A DNA stretch of 64,000 nucleotides. It comes from Rhodopseudomonas palustris JSC-3b (GTDB lineage Bacteria; Pseudomonadota; Alphaproteobacteria; Rhizobiales; Xanthobacteraceae). Location: NCBI GenBank assembly GCA_000504425.1, contig KI632513.1, positions 1,481,491 to 1,545,490 on the forward strand, given 5' to 3'. The position numbers and the translations under genes are program-made. The notes under the pieces were generated by a model. It ran no database searches. It was not told where the DNA came from and was given only the letters and a program-made list of their open reading frames with translations. This document shows, in pieces, positions 57,082-64,000 of the stretch. Position 1 is the stretch's first letter. Each line of letters opens with the position of its first letter.

Positions 57082-57552
57082 ATGACCAAGCGCCACGCAA
57101 CCTGGGACACGCGGTCCACCGTCAGCAAATGGGCTCACGTCTTTGAGCGCAGCGGCCTTGCGATGGCTGGCGCCTCATGCGGCCTGTTCGTCGCCGCACT
57201 GATGATCCGCGCCAATATCGACATGGGAGCCGGCGTCGCCGCTCTGGCGATGACGCTCTATGGCGGGTTCGGCTTCTATCTCGGCATCGATCTGCCGCCG
57301 CCGCTGCACAAACCGGACCCGGAGATTGCCGAGCAGCACGCTGCCAAGACCGATACGGTGGAATTGCTGAGCGCGGCCGGCACGTTCTTCGCGGCGCTGA
57401 CTGCGGTGCTGTCGGTGTATCTGATCGTGGTCGATGAGCGGCTCTGGGTCGGCGTGGTGGTGATGATCGCGGCGCTGTGGTTCATTGGCACCACGCTGCA
57501 AATCGCCGCCGGCGTGATCGCGCGGCTGCGCCGCAACCGGCCCAGCAACTAA
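57082..57552 (+). CDS. Small membrane protein, unknown function
   Basis: A 156-residue protein with four helices arranged as two hairpins (SGLAMAGASCGLFVAALMIRA, AALAMTLYGGFGFYLGIDL; LLSAAGTFFAALTAVLSVYLIV, WVGVVVMIAALWFIGTTLQIAAG) and a basic tail. High GC, core-like. No family was recognised. Confidence 0.65.
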   Translation: MTKRHATWDTRSTVSKWAHVFERSGLAMAGASCGLFVAALMIRANIDMGAGVAALAMTLYGGFGFYLGIDLPPPLHKPDPEIAEQHAAKTDTVELLSAAGTFFAALTAVLSVYLIVVDERLWVGVVVMIAALWFIGTTLQIAAGVIARLRRNRPSN

Positions 57553-57567
57553 TCTCGGCCCCCTCGA

Positions 57568-58128
57568 TCAGTTCGCTCCCTGCTGCGGCTGATCGCCATG
57601 GTCGCGCGCGGGCGGCTTGTCATCGTCGCCATTGCCCTCCTTCTTGAACGGCACCAGCAGCCACAGCGTCAGAAACGTTAGCAGCGACACCACCACCGCG
57701 ACGTCATAGGCACCGAGCCCGACCGCAGCGCCAGTGGCGCCGGTCGCCCACAGGCTGGCGGCGGTGGCGGTGCCATGAACCGCATTCTCGGTTTTCAGAA
57801 TCGCGCCGCCGCCGATGAAGCCCATGCCGGTCATCAGCCCTTCGATGATCCGGGCGGTGCCCTCAGGATGACCATGCAACACGGTCTCGGTGGCCTGCAC
57901 CACGCCGCAAGTTGCCAGCGCCACCAGCGGAAACGTGCGCAAGCCCGCGCTGCGTTCGGCACGCTCGCGATTCCAGCCGATCGGGAGTGCCAACAGATAA
58001 GCGATCAGCAGCGCCGCCAAATGCGGCACCACACTGGCCGAGAGTTCCAGCAGCCGCTCCATATGCGGAGCCGCAAGCTCCGACAGCCGTTCCATATGCG
58101 TGGCCGCAAGCTCCGACAGCCGTTCCAT
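57568..58128 (-). CDS. MgtC/SapB-family membrane protein with a triplicated N-terminus
   Basis: A 186-residue protein whose membrane part is a standard MgtC domain (LLIAYLLALPIGWNRERAERSAGLRT, GLMTGMGFIGGGAILK, TATAASLWATGATGAAVG). MgtC proteins are linked to magnesium limitation and survival under acid or intracellular stress. Residues 1-33 consist of three 11-residue repeats (MERLSELAATH, MERLSELAAPH, MERLLELSASV), each starting with Met. Three starts are therefore possible, and only the last is needed for a normal MgtC length. Confidence 0.88.
   Translation of the reverse strand: MERLSELAATHMERLSELAAPHMERLLELSASVVPHLAALLIAYLLALPIGWNRERAERSAGLRTFPLVALATCGVVQATETVLHGHPEGTARIIEGLMTGMGFIGGGAILKTENAVHGTATAASLWATGATGAAVGLGAYDVAVVVSLLTFLTLWLLVPFKKEGNGDDDKPPARDHGDQPQQGAN
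58030..58128 (-). repeat. 33-bp tandem repeat covering the start of the MgtC-family gene
   Basis: Three adjacent 33-base units on the minus strand, each beginning ATGGARCGGCTG. The first two are almost identical and the third is diverged. The unit length is a multiple of three, so gains or losses keep the reading frame and change only the N-terminus. Confidence 0.85.
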
Positions 58129-58312
58129 GGGCTCCTCCGCGCGGCCGCGTTGTTGACCAAGCCCAGGTCGCGGCCGCCGCCGGGGCCATCGTTACTAATT
58201 GGCAAACGAGACGCCGCGCGGCGCATGTGCTGCGCGCCTCGCGACGGTGCCAGCAAGGGAACTATTGCAGCGCGCTTCCGTTCAGTCGCAGCAAGCATGG
58301 CCGGAGGCTTTG

Positions 58313-58486
58313 ATGACGATCTTGAAGTGGGCGCTGATCTTTTTCGTGATTTCCGTGTTCGCCGGCATTCTCGGTTTCACAGGAATTTCGGCCGCATCGG
58401 CCGATGTCGCCCGCATCCTTTTCTATGTGTTTCTGGCGATCTTCCTATTGCTGCTGGTGCTGGGACTCACGATCTTCCGATCATGA
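58313..58486 (+). CDS. DUF1328-family small membrane protein
   Basis: A 57-residue protein made of two membrane helices ([23 protein letters not shown] and [24 protein letters not shown]), the usual form of the YtjA/DUF1328 family. The start is set by GGAGG nine bases upstream. The longer frame from 58199 would add an unlikely Arg/Ala-rich leader. Function in the family is unknown. Confidence 0.85.
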   Translation: MTILKWALIFFVISVFAGILGFTGISAASADVARILFYVFLAIFLLLLVLGLTIFRS

Positions 58487-58736
58487 AACTGTGATCGCAG
58501 GGCGCGCGAAGTTCATCGACACGACCAGCCGCTTCACGCAGCGAACCAAAGCTCAACCTTTGCGCGCATCACACCGCGCTGCGATGCACTCATCATGCCA
58601 TCATTGATCTGGCGCAACGCGCCTTGCTGGTGTAGCGGGCAGATACGACGCGCGCGAAGCGCCGCGGCCATATAACTCATTGAGCCGCCGCAAGGCTTGC
58701 GCTAGTCAGCACGCAACACAAAATAGGCCCGGCGCG

Positions 58737-59036
58737 ATGAGCGGTGATTGGAATACGAAATATGGCGTTCGACGTGTGCGGCGCGACCCGCCGACACTCG
58801 AAGAAGCCATCTTCGCTGCGATGGGCATCACTGATGATCCCACTCATCAGGCTGAAATCGCCGCATCGCTGATGGGACTGCCGCTCGAAGACGTGCAGAA
58901 CGAAGTGCGCAAGGCGAGCCGCGCCGCGGCACGCACCACGCGCGTGATTGCTGGTGAACAGGGCGCGCAGCGCTCGGTGGTGGTTGAACGCCGCGTCACG
59001 CGCCGTTTCGCGTCGCTCGACAAGCGGGTCGGATAG
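58737..59036 (+). CDS. Hypothetical cytoplasmic protein
   Basis: A 99-residue protein beginning MSGDWNTKYGVRRVRRDPPT. A helical centre (LEEAIFAAMGITDDPTHQAEIAASLMGLPLEDVQNEV) and a basic C-terminal region (VVVERRVTRRFASLDKRV) suggest nucleic-acid or protein binding, but no family is certain. The start at 58737 was preferred to one at 58680. A terminator follows about 100 bp downstream. Confidence 0.65.
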   Translation: MSGDWNTKYGVRRVRRDPPTLEEAIFAAMGITDDPTHQAEIAASLMGLPLEDVQNEVRKASRAAARTTRVIAGEQGAQRSVVVERRVTRRFASLDKRVG

Positions 59037-59133
59037 TCGCCCGCCTCTGCGATCCGGTCCGGGATCGCAACGTCGGGATCGCAACGTCGGCATCGCTGCT
59101 TCAAGATCGCTGTTTCAAGACCACTAAAATGAC

Positions 59134-59162
59134 AAAGCGCGCCAGCTAGCCAGCGCGCTTTT
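59134..59162 (+). terminator. Rho-independent terminator
   Basis: AAAGCGCGC pairs with GCGCGCTTT across a short loop and runs into TTCCG. It could serve the hypothetical gene to its left, or the convergent GNAT gene in the opposite direction. Confidence 0.7.
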
Positions 59163-59248
59163 CCGTTTGTGGTTTGCAGCCAACCTGCAACCTAACCTGC
59201 CTGCAACCTAACATGTGGCCACATGACAGGCAGCGAAGGCCGCAGCTA

Positions 59249-59887
59249 TCAGGCCGGCTTGCTGGCGCCGGACATCGTCAAAAACAGCTTCCAGCAGGTC
59301 TGGTTGAAATCGATCAGCGCCTTGGCTGCATCGGGCGGCACGTCATGCGCCAACGGTTCGGGCTGCGGATTGGCGAAGCTCGGCGCTTCGATGTTGGGAT
59401 GCAGCTCGATGGTGCCGGTCGACTCGCCCTGACGGAAGGTCAGATGCGCGCCGAACTTGTTAGCCAGCGCCCGCATCGCCTGGTTCTGTGAGCCAGTGGT
59501 GATGCGCAGCCGCTCATAGCCAAGCTCGGTCGCCACCGCGATCAGCTTCTTGAACAGGATGCTGCCCACCCCTTTGCGCCGCAGATGCGATTCGACGCTG
59601 AAGGCGAGTTCCGGCAACGAGTCCGACGACAAATCGGGCTGATGGAGTTCGGCGGCCGCGTGCACGGCGCCATCCTCGGCGAAATAGGCCATGATGATGG
59701 TGCCGTCGCCCGCGCATTTGGCGGTGTAGCTCTCGACAAAACCTTCATCGGCGTAGCCATTGAAGCGATCCCGGCGGCTCTCGGGGTCGAGCCGCATCAG
59801 GTGGTCCTTCAACAGCGGGAGTTCCTGATTGATCAGCGACCTGACCCGGCATTTGGCAGGCGTCTGACCAGTACCAACGTCGCTCAT
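59249..59887 (-). CDS. GNAT-family N-acetyltransferase
   Basis: A 212-residue protein with a single GNAT domain. Features include the N-terminal motif region (LPLLKDHLMRLDPESRRDRFNGYADE, typical of the subgroup related to protein-acetylating Pat enzymes), LAFSVESHLRRKGVGSILFKKLI with the acetyl-CoA R-x-x-G-x-G/S loop, and YERLRITTGSQNQAMRALANKFG. Substrate unknown. The start at 59887 was chosen over 59965, which would add an unlikely extension. Confidence 0.85.
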   Translation of the reverse strand: MSDVGTGQTPAKCRVRSLINQELPLLKDHLMRLDPESRRDRFNGYADEGFVESYTAKCAGDGTIIMAYFAEDGAVHAAAELHQPDLSSDSLPELAFSVESHLRRKGVGSILFKKLIAVATELGYERLRITTGSQNQAMRALANKFGAHLTFRQGESTGTIELHPNIEAPSFANPQPEPLAHDVPPDAAKALIDFNQTCWKLFLTMSGASKPA

Positions 59888-60170
59888 TGCATCAACGCTC
59901 CTCGCGGAAGGCTCGAGGCGTGTGTGCCTTCGACTGCCTATATTGTGCGATGCACCATATAACACAAGATCATTGGCTATGCGTGTCGTTCAGGCCCCTA
60001 TGAGTCCTGTTGCGAAACCTAGGTTTGCCAACGTTAGAATCGTAGCGTTAAGCGGTACTTAAGATAGATCAAGGCCGACCGGTACCGTAATCCGACCCGC
60101 TCTGCAGCGGGTGGTTGCACTATATCATAATACCCTATTGCGGAGGTGCTGCGATGCGACAAACGGCCCG

Positions 60171-60569
60171 TCAAAGCACCATTTGGGTCTGGGTCACCAG
60201 CGCCACCAGCGCGCCCTGCTCGGTCTCGATTCGGGTCTGCCAGACCTGAGTCCGGCGGCCGCGATGCACCGGGGTGGCAACGGCATAGACAGTGACGCCC
60301 AATGGCGCGGGGCCGACGAAGTTGGTCTTGCTTTCCAGCGTGGCGGTGCCCTTGGCGCCCGCGGGCAGGTTGAGCACGGTCGCCGCGGCGCCGACACTGT
60401 CGGCGAGCGCCATCGCCGCGCCGCCATGCAATATCTCGCCGACCGTGCACAGCTGCTCGGTGACCTTGAGGCTGGCAACCACCCGTTCCGGCGACGCCTC
60501 GACAAAGGTCATGCCGATCAGCTTGGCGAACGGCAACGGCACCGAGTTGATCGTCTCAAGCGGCGTCAT
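60171..60569 (-). CDS. PaaI-type hotdog thioesterase
   Basis: A 132-residue hotdog-fold protein with the family pattern FAKLIGMTFVEASPERVVASLKV, LHGGAAMALADSVGAAAT, ESKTNFVGPAPLG and a C-terminal strand RTQVWQTRIETEQGALVALVTQTQ. The HGGxxxxLAD loop contains the usual catalytic Asp/Glu position. It probably hydrolyses acyl- or aryl-CoA thioesters. Confidence 0.85.
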   Translation of the reverse strand: MTPLETINSVPLPFAKLIGMTFVEASPERVVASLKVTEQLCTVGEILHGGAAMALADSVGAAATVLNLPAGAKGTATLESKTNFVGPAPLGVTVYAVATPVHRGRRTQVWQTRIETEQGALVALVTQTQMVL

Positions 60570-60804
60570 GGTTCCCTCCTGCGGAAATGGCGGCCTGCGG
60601 CGCTATCCATTGCGGAACCGCTCATGCGGCGGTGATGGCCGCGCCGCGCTGGCCCTTACGCATGCTCTGCCCGCTTGGCCGCCACGCTCGGCCGCGCGGC
60701 TTTAAGAATCGGGAAGCGACCGTTAGCATGCAAATCAAATCCTGTTTGTCTGGGACGAAGGCGGCGCAACGCCGCTGGTTCCGTTGTCGTTGAGTGGTTA
60801 CGTC

Positions 60805-61059
60805 ATGACTCACACTCGCCACGTCTCGATCCGCGCCGTCCTGCTGGCGGCTGTCGGCACGGCCGTTTTCAGCATGGCAGCGCAGGCCCAGGTGGTGTCG
60901 CGGGAGAGCGACATCGTTGGCCTTCGGCTTGGTCAGCGCATCCAGGTCGATGACGGCTCGTGCCCGACCGGCCAGATCAAGGAAGTCACCGGCACCACCC
61001 TGACCCCGGATGGCGTTGCGCGTACCAGCAAATGCGTACCGCGCGTCGTGAGAAAATAG
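60805..61059 (+). CDS. Small secreted protein, unknown function
   Basis: An 84-residue precursor: signal MTHTRHVSIRAVLLAAVGTAVFSMAAQA, then a beta-rich mature part with two Cys (DGSCPTGQIKEVTG, ARTSKCVPR) that could form one disulfide. No family was recognised with certainty. An in-frame upstream start at 60784 would only lengthen the signal. Confidence 0.6.
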   Translation: MTHTRHVSIRAVLLAAVGTAVFSMAAQAQVVSRESDIVGLRLGQRIQVDDGSCPTGQIKEVTGTTLTPDGVARTSKCVPRVVRK

Positions 61060-61251
61060 TAACTACACCGGCAGATGCCGGCGTACGCACCGCACAATCA
61101 GATGGCAACGCCGGCCGCGCTGCAGCGCAGGGTTTTGGTAGTGCTAACTGCAGCGCGTGATGACCACTCGTAGTTTCCTTGGTTGACGGCAGCCGCGGAA
61201 GTAACTGTTGTCAGGCAAGCCATTACGCGGATTCATTGCGGAGGTGCGGTC

Positions 61252-61893
61252 ATGTCGTCTCAGACATCCTCATCCAAGCGCGGCGCCACGCCTCGTTTCA
61301 ATTTGCGCGGCGAAGCCGACTACCGGATCGCCAAAAGCCTGACGATGATCAGCGGCATGATCCGGCTGCGCGCTTTCAAAGCCGAAATTTCCGATCCACA
61401 AGCAGCCTTGCTCGACATCGCCGACCGCATCGATGCGGTTGGCTCGCTGCACAGCCTGCTGATCGACTCGATGACGGGCGGCGTGCAACTCAGCTCCTAT
61501 CTGCAACAGGTATGCCGCAACGGCGCGCAAGCGCTGGCATCGCAGCCGACCGAGTTCACCGTCAATTGCCGGCCCGAGCATCTGGTGCCGTTCCGCGTGG
61601 CGTTGCCGCTCGGGCTACTCACCGCCGAACTGATTTCCAATTCGCTGAAACATGCCAGCTCGGCGAACGAGCCATGCCGGGTGACGATGGTCTGCAGCCG
61701 GCTGCGCCCCGACCTGTTGCGCTTCAGCTACCACGATGACGGCCCCGGCTTTCCCGATGATTTCGACATGGTGCGCGACGGCAAGGTGGGCATGCGGCTC
61801 ATTCAATCGCTGTGCGAGCGCATGCATGGCGAAGGTTTTTGGACCAACACCGCGCGCGGGCTGCGCTTCGACATGACGGTACCGATGAACTGA
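61252..61893 (+). CDS. Histidine-kinase-like protein lacking the phospho-accepting His
   Basis: A 213-residue soluble protein with HisKA_2-type dimerisation and HATPase domains. The ATPase motifs are intact: N-box LTAELISNSLKHA, DDGPGFPD, and KVGMRLIQSLCERM. In the dimerisation helix the segment that normally reads like HRVKNNL is DYRIAKSL, with Tyr24 where the His should be. It may be a ChpT-like phosphotransfer or scaffold protein, or an inactive relative. ATG at 61252 has GGAGG upstream; an in-frame start at 61183 adds 23 unlikely residues. Confidence 0.8.
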   Translation: MSSQTSSSKRGATPRFNLRGEADYRIAKSLTMISGMIRLRAFKAEISDPQAALLDIADRIDAVGSLHSLLIDSMTGGVQLSSYLQQVCRNGAQALASQPTEFTVNCRPEHLVPFRVALPLGLLTAELISNSLKHASSANEPCRVTMVCSRLRPDLLRFSYHDDGPGFPDDFDMVRDGKVGMRLIQSLCERMHGEGFWTNTARGLRFDMTVPMN

Positions 61894-61939
61894 GCGACAT
61901 CGGCCAAGCCTCAACGCGGGCGCCCGCAGGGTCGCGAAG

Positions 61940-62101
61940 CGTGGTCGAGCTGGACGCGGTCGAGCGACAAGGTGGTCGAGCGACAACGTGGTCGAGCTGG
62001 ATTAACGCACCTCATCATGGCGAGGCGACGCAGCCGACGAAGCAATCCATGATTGATGCTTATTGGAGTGCTGGATTGCTTCGCTGCGCTCGCAATGACG
62101 G
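61940..62101. repeat. Short tandem GTGGTCGAGC repeats and an adjoining palindromic element
   Basis: Four near-copies of GTGGTCGAGCGACAA/CTGGA occur at about 61940-62001. They are followed at 62039-62101 by an inverted repeat in which GAAGCAATCCA pairs with TGGATTGCTTC, continuing GCTGCGCTCGCAATGACG. No gene is seen in the 307-base gap. Confidence 0.65.
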
Positions 62102-62200
62102 GGCCAGCGCGTCGAGACAACGCATCAGACCATCAATCATATCTTTTTCGAGTGAAGTGGCCCCGGTTCGCGTCTCAAGCCCCCGGCGAGGCAATGTCCG

Positions 62201-62608
62201 TCAGGTCAGTGGATCGAACATGCACTGCATGGTCGGCCGCGCGATCTGGGTAAAGGTCGGCGCGATCAAGGGCTGCTTCGAGGGCGGCACCCATTCGACC
62301 TCGATCCGCGGCACCCCGGTTTCGCCGATCCCGCGCAGCAGCGCTTCGCGCAGATCGGCATCCTCCACCACCGCGACGGCGTGATCATGCAGACAGCCGC
62401 ACACTTGTTGCGGATGCGCCCAGCGGCCGGACATGTGGGTGGTGCAGGCGCGGATGAATTCGATGCGCCGGTCGGTCGCTTTCAGCGACCAGCTATGGAG
62501 CTGGAGCTTTGGCTGAGCCGGCATCGGCGGACGATTGCTCTGCTCGGCGCGCGCAGGCGCGCAGAGCACGACCAACACGCTGGCAACCACTACGCCGCGA
62601 AGCATCAT
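62201..62608 (-). CDS. Secreted protein of unknown function
   Basis: A 135-residue precursor with a signal (MMLRGVVVASVLVVLCAPARA). The mature protein contains three or four Cys (ACTTHM, VCGCLHDH, QCMF) and a helix VEDADLREALLRGI. No family was recognised. A 110-codon frame directly upstream overlaps its start by a few bases but begins with TTG and is not accepted as a gene. Confidence 0.65.
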   Translation of the reverse strand: MMLRGVVVASVLVVLCAPARAEQSNRPPMPAQPKLQLHSWSLKATDRRIEFIRACTTHMSGRWAHPQQVCGCLHDHAVAVVEDADLREALLRGIGETGVPRIEVEWVPPSKQPLIAPTFTQIARPTMQCMFDPLT

Positions 62609-63145
62609 CGTCGCGCATCCAGCTGGATCGGACCGTGCGTTTCAGCGCTGGCCACCGGCTGGCGCCACTGTGCACCTCGCCGCACCGTAGCGCCTGACAG
62701 CTCGCCGGCCCGCCCGGCATGGTCGTTATGCGCAGTCCACCGGCGATCGCAGAACTCAGCGAACACTGCACGGCATTCACGAGAAAGAGGCACCACCGCT
62801 CGCATCAGGCCATCACCTGTGACGGGTCGCAGCCAAGAGCCGCTGCACATTACCGCGATACGCAATCCGTGTTTCAGCAGCGCTTCATAGTCAAGAAAAA
62901 CGGTTTCGTTATCACCATGAAATGTTTCACGGGCCAAATTCGCTATGAAACACAGTGACGAACGCTGCGCATGTCACACAATTGTCGCGCCTGTGACGAC
63001 GGTGAATATCGCGATTGATTCGCGACTTCTGCAGGCCGCACGAGCGCCCCGCGGGGAGCCACGCAACCAGTCCGGCGCCGTGCGCGCTGGCCTGCATCCG
63101 CCGGAGATCGACGACGACGGCAGGCCAGCAGCGGACACGCGGCGC
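62609..63145. other. Intergenic region, no supported gene
   Basis: About 540 bases. A minus-strand frame (62605-62937) abuts the next gene but has only a TTG start and unusual composition. No repeats or RNA structures were recognised. Confidence 0.45.
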
Positions 63146-63685
63146 TTACTTAAAATAGTCGGCGCATTTGGCGACTTCGGTCTCGGCACCCCACGGCATG
63201 ATCGGCACCGACGAAGTCGAGTTCTTCGGTGAACCTTCGATGATGCGGTCCGAGTACACCATGTAGACCAGCACGTTGCGCTTGGTGTCGCAGCCGCGCA
63301 CGATCTGCATCTTCTTGAAGAACAGCGAGCGGCGCTTGCGGAACATGTCGTCGCCCTGCTCCAGCTTGTCGCTGAACTTGATCGGACCGACCTGGCGGCA
63401 CGCCAGCGAGATGTCCGACACTTCTTCGGCAAGCCCGAGCCAGCCCTTGAAACCGCCGCGCTCCGGCACGGTGAAATGGCAGGCGACGCCCTGCACTTCA
63501 GGATCGTCGACGGCGTAAGTGGCGAGCTTGTCGTTCGGGCTCAGCCATTTGAACACGGTCGAGCGACGAAAGATCAGATCCGGCTCATCGGCGGCGCTCG
63601 CCACCGATCCGGTCAGCAAGACGCCGGCGAGCGCGGCGAGCGTCCAGATCTTCAAGCGTGAGGGCCGAGTATCGCGGAAAGTCAT
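63146..63685 (-). CDS. creA: CreA-family periplasmic protein
   Basis: A 179-residue precursor with a Sec signal (LKIWTLAALAGVLLTGSVASA). The mature domain matches CreA: TVFKWLSPNDKLATYAVDDPEVQGVACHF, a second block ISLACRQVGPIKF, SLFFKKMQIVRGCD and NVLVYMVYSDRIIEGSPKNSTS. CreA's function is poorly understood. ATG at 63685 is preferred over 63703. Confidence 0.9.
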   Translation of the reverse strand: MTFRDTRPSRLKIWTLAALAGVLLTGSVASAADEPDLIFRRSTVFKWLSPNDKLATYAVDDPEVQGVACHFTVPERGGFKGWLGLAEEVSDISLACRQVGPIKFSDKLEQGDDMFRKRRSLFFKKMQIVRGCDTKRNVLVYMVYSDRIIEGSPKNSTSSVPIMPWGAETEVAKCADYFK

Positions 63686-63913
63686 CGATGTCTCCGTCAA
63701 CATTGTGGTGCCTATTTAGGGTGGCGAGGCCGCCGTGAAAGAGCGACGATTCGCAGTATGGGCATTAACGAGATGTGAGGCTTTTCTGGTACTGTTGAAA
63801 CAAAATGGGCTGAAGAGTGACGGCTGCCTTGTGAACGGCCGACCAGACCCGCACACTACCCAGCGATTCCGCAATCGGCGACGGTATTCGAGGACATTTC
63901 GTGGCCTGGCAGC

Positions 63914-64000
63914 ATGGATTCAGAACAATCGGGACGCTCCGCTTCAACTCAGCAACGCGGCGGGGAACGCCGCTCGCCGTGCTGGCGGCTGCGGCGGGGC
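63914..64000 (+). CDS. Possible start of a gene continuing beyond the window
   Basis: An ATG opens a frame that stays open to the window end (29 codons, Ser/Gln/Arg-rich: MDSEQSGRSASTQQRGGERR...). A polar basic leader before a membrane segment would look like this, but no ribosome-binding site is evident and too little is present to identify it. The preceding 230 bases, divergent from the CreA-family gene, contain nothing else recognisable. Confidence 0.3.
   Translation, partial: MDSEQSGRSASTQQRGGERRSPCWRLRRG

Noticed and set aside
62605-62937. 110-codon minus-strand frame overlapping the next start
   Set aside because: Overlap is suggestive of coupling, but the only start is TTG and there is no recognisable domain or ribosome-binding site.

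Overview
The window is high-GC alphaproteobacterial chromosome, most likely from the Rhodopseudomonas/Bradyrhizobium group (Nitrobacteraceae). This rests on the tig-clpP-clpX-lon block, a glnB-glnA pair behind a sigma-54-type promoter, a B12-dependent ribonucleotide reductase, bacteriohemerythrin/HD-GYP signalling genes and the many short intergenic palindromes. Identity is inferred from gene content; no database search was possible.

Layout. 1-3.1 kb: the 3' part of an RND efflux pump gene and tRNA-Val. 3.1-4.2 kb: an AT-richer membrane protein gene that looks acquired. 4.3-11.5 kb: the minus-strand proteostasis block lon, clpX, clpP, tig, then tRNA-Leu. 11.6-17.9 kb: a degenerate multicopper-oxidase-like protein, the NAD(P)HX repair enzyme, glnB-glnA and a phasin-like protein. 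17.9-23.3 kb: an acidic protein and nrdJ.

23,320-44,830: an apparently complete Tn7-like transposon of about 21.5 kb. Its ends start with TGTGG and carry repeated CACCYCATAA motifs (two at the left, three at the right). The left end begins 14 bp after the nrdJ stop codon. Near the right end lie a TnsA-like protein whose catalytic residues look lost, TnsB (intact DDE), TnsC (AAA+) and TniQ. Between these and the cargo sits an unusual trio: a second TnsA-like nuclease-fold protein, a small DUF6634-like protein, and a soluble FtsH-like AAA+/M41 protease without membrane segments. The cargo resembles a defence island: an OLD-family nuclease, an ADP-ribosyltransferase-like protein, a HEPN-like protein, a SRAP (HMCES/YedK) protein with two small CxxC proteins, a PPP-type phosphatase, a CoiA-like nuclease and a TrlF-like PHP-ATPase.

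44.95-46.45 kb: an IS1182-family insertion sequence, 120 bp outside the transposon. 46.5-52 kb: small hypothetical and membrane genes in a field of palindromic repeats, plus the coupled bacteriohemerythrin/HD-GYP pair. 52-64 kb: ordinary chromosomal genes, including a CHASE3-type histidine kinase, a CPBP-like membrane protein, a tyrosine phosphatase, a Sel1-repeat protein, an MgtC-family protein with a triplicated N-terminus, a GNAT acetyltransferase, a PaaI-type thioesterase, a histidine-kinase-like protein lacking its phospho-accepting His, and a CreA-family protein.

The best candidate for something undescribed is the Tn7-like element: an apparent nrdJ-3' target, a TnsA with no recognisable active site, and an embedded TnsA-like/DUF6634/FtsH-like cassette next to a defence cargo.
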